This document shows, piece after piece, positions 63,812 through 64,000 of a DNA stretch of 64,000 nt. How positions within the stretch are numbered: the first letter of the stretch is position 1; the number at the start of each line of letters is the position of its first letter. Source of the DNA: Closterium sp. Naga37s-1 (taxonomy: Eukaryota > Streptophyta > Zygnematophyceae > Desmidiales > Closteriaceae); assembly GCA_947471745.1 (NCBI GenBank), contig CANJKZ010000922.1, positions 2,330,001 through 2,394,000 on the forward strand. The letters are read 5' to 3'. Both the position numbers and the translations under genes were made by a program. Below the pieces are notes generated by a model, which worked only from the letters and a program-made list of their open reading frames with translations, was not told where the DNA came from and made no database searches.

Positions 63812-64000
63812 TAGTTCTAGATAATGGCTTAGGATCCTTCTCACCTTGGAGTGGTAGGTAAAGCATGGCTTGCTGGCGGGTATCAACCTAGCTCCACTAG
63901 CTAGAGGAAAGGAGGGAGGAAAAAGAGAAACACAAACCCTAATAGAGTTTCAATTTCCCTAAAAAAAACTGTCCAAATCATGTTAGGTACTTTGGTGCAG
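63812..64000. other. right-edge flank, no gene
   Basis: AT-rich sequence; nothing recognisable. Confidence 0.6.

Overview
The window looks like a retrotransposon-dominated stretch of a GC-rich nuclear genome from the green lineage. Supporting signs are plant-type LRR repeats with a plant LRRNT-like motif, a spliced metallo-hydrolase gene with mostly GT-AG introns, and Copia elements primed by initiator tRNA-Met. A streptophyte such as a charophyte alga would fit, but that is inference; I cannot name the species. Nothing here looks bacterial: there are no operons, rRNAs or CRISPR arrays.

Layout. 1-2494: the gag end and probable leader of a minus-strand LTR element that runs off the left edge. 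2495-9756 (E1, minus): a complete Copia element with 945/944-bp LTRs, one 1714-aa gag-pol ORF and a 7-bp flanking repeat. 9764-10151: a 31-bp tandem repeat. 10434-16538 (E2, plus): a defective Copia with 132-bp LTRs and a CCAGC target duplication. E2 sits inside an older minus-strand Copia (E3, about 10150-21047), which is also split by a solo LTR (S1, 19628-20482, GGCGG duplication). 21093-22687 (E4, plus): a small non-autonomous LTR element (GGGTT duplication) that landed in one arm of a 53-bp inverted repeat. 22920-29190 (E5, minus) and 29190-32400 (E6, minus): two broken Copia copies fused end to end. 32578-35000 (E7, plus): a decayed Ty3/gypsy pol.

35551-45342 is the only clear host-gene island. 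A 5.6-kb single-exon gene for a secreted LRR protein (37373-42973, minus) carries two LRR ectodomains in tandem. It is flanked on both sides by partial copies of one intron-containing metallo-beta-lactamase-fold hydrolase gene: exons A-D at 35551-36665, and the last two exons at 44595-45342. Both copies appear to have been cut by retroelement insertions.

45566-64000: a 138-bp tandem repeat; an unrecognised gag-like ORF (E8); a third large copy of the short-LTR Copia family (E9, minus, 47465-59767) with an intact 6.5-kb Copia (E10, 52436-58918, GCGGC duplication) nested in its leader; a purine-rich, AT-rich intergenic stretch; and a second non-autonomous element (E11, 61521-63806, minus, TAAGT duplication). 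E11 shares its internal region with E4 but has a different U3.

How the parts relate. E1 and E10 have open gag-pol frames, but E1 has a YVGD instead of a YVDD reverse transcriptase motif. E2, E3, E5, E6 and E9 belong to one short-LTR family whose gag has a non-canonical Cys/His module and whose pol carries long GAEP- and GA-rich linkers; all five are broken by stops, frameshifts or deletions. E4 and E11 encode no pol and must depend on enzymes made elsewhere. The most novel-looking points are the tRNA-half-like primer site of E1, the conserved GC hairpins in the E4/E11 leaders, hairpins just after the primer site in several elements, the two-ectodomain LRR protein, and the split hydrolase copies around it.
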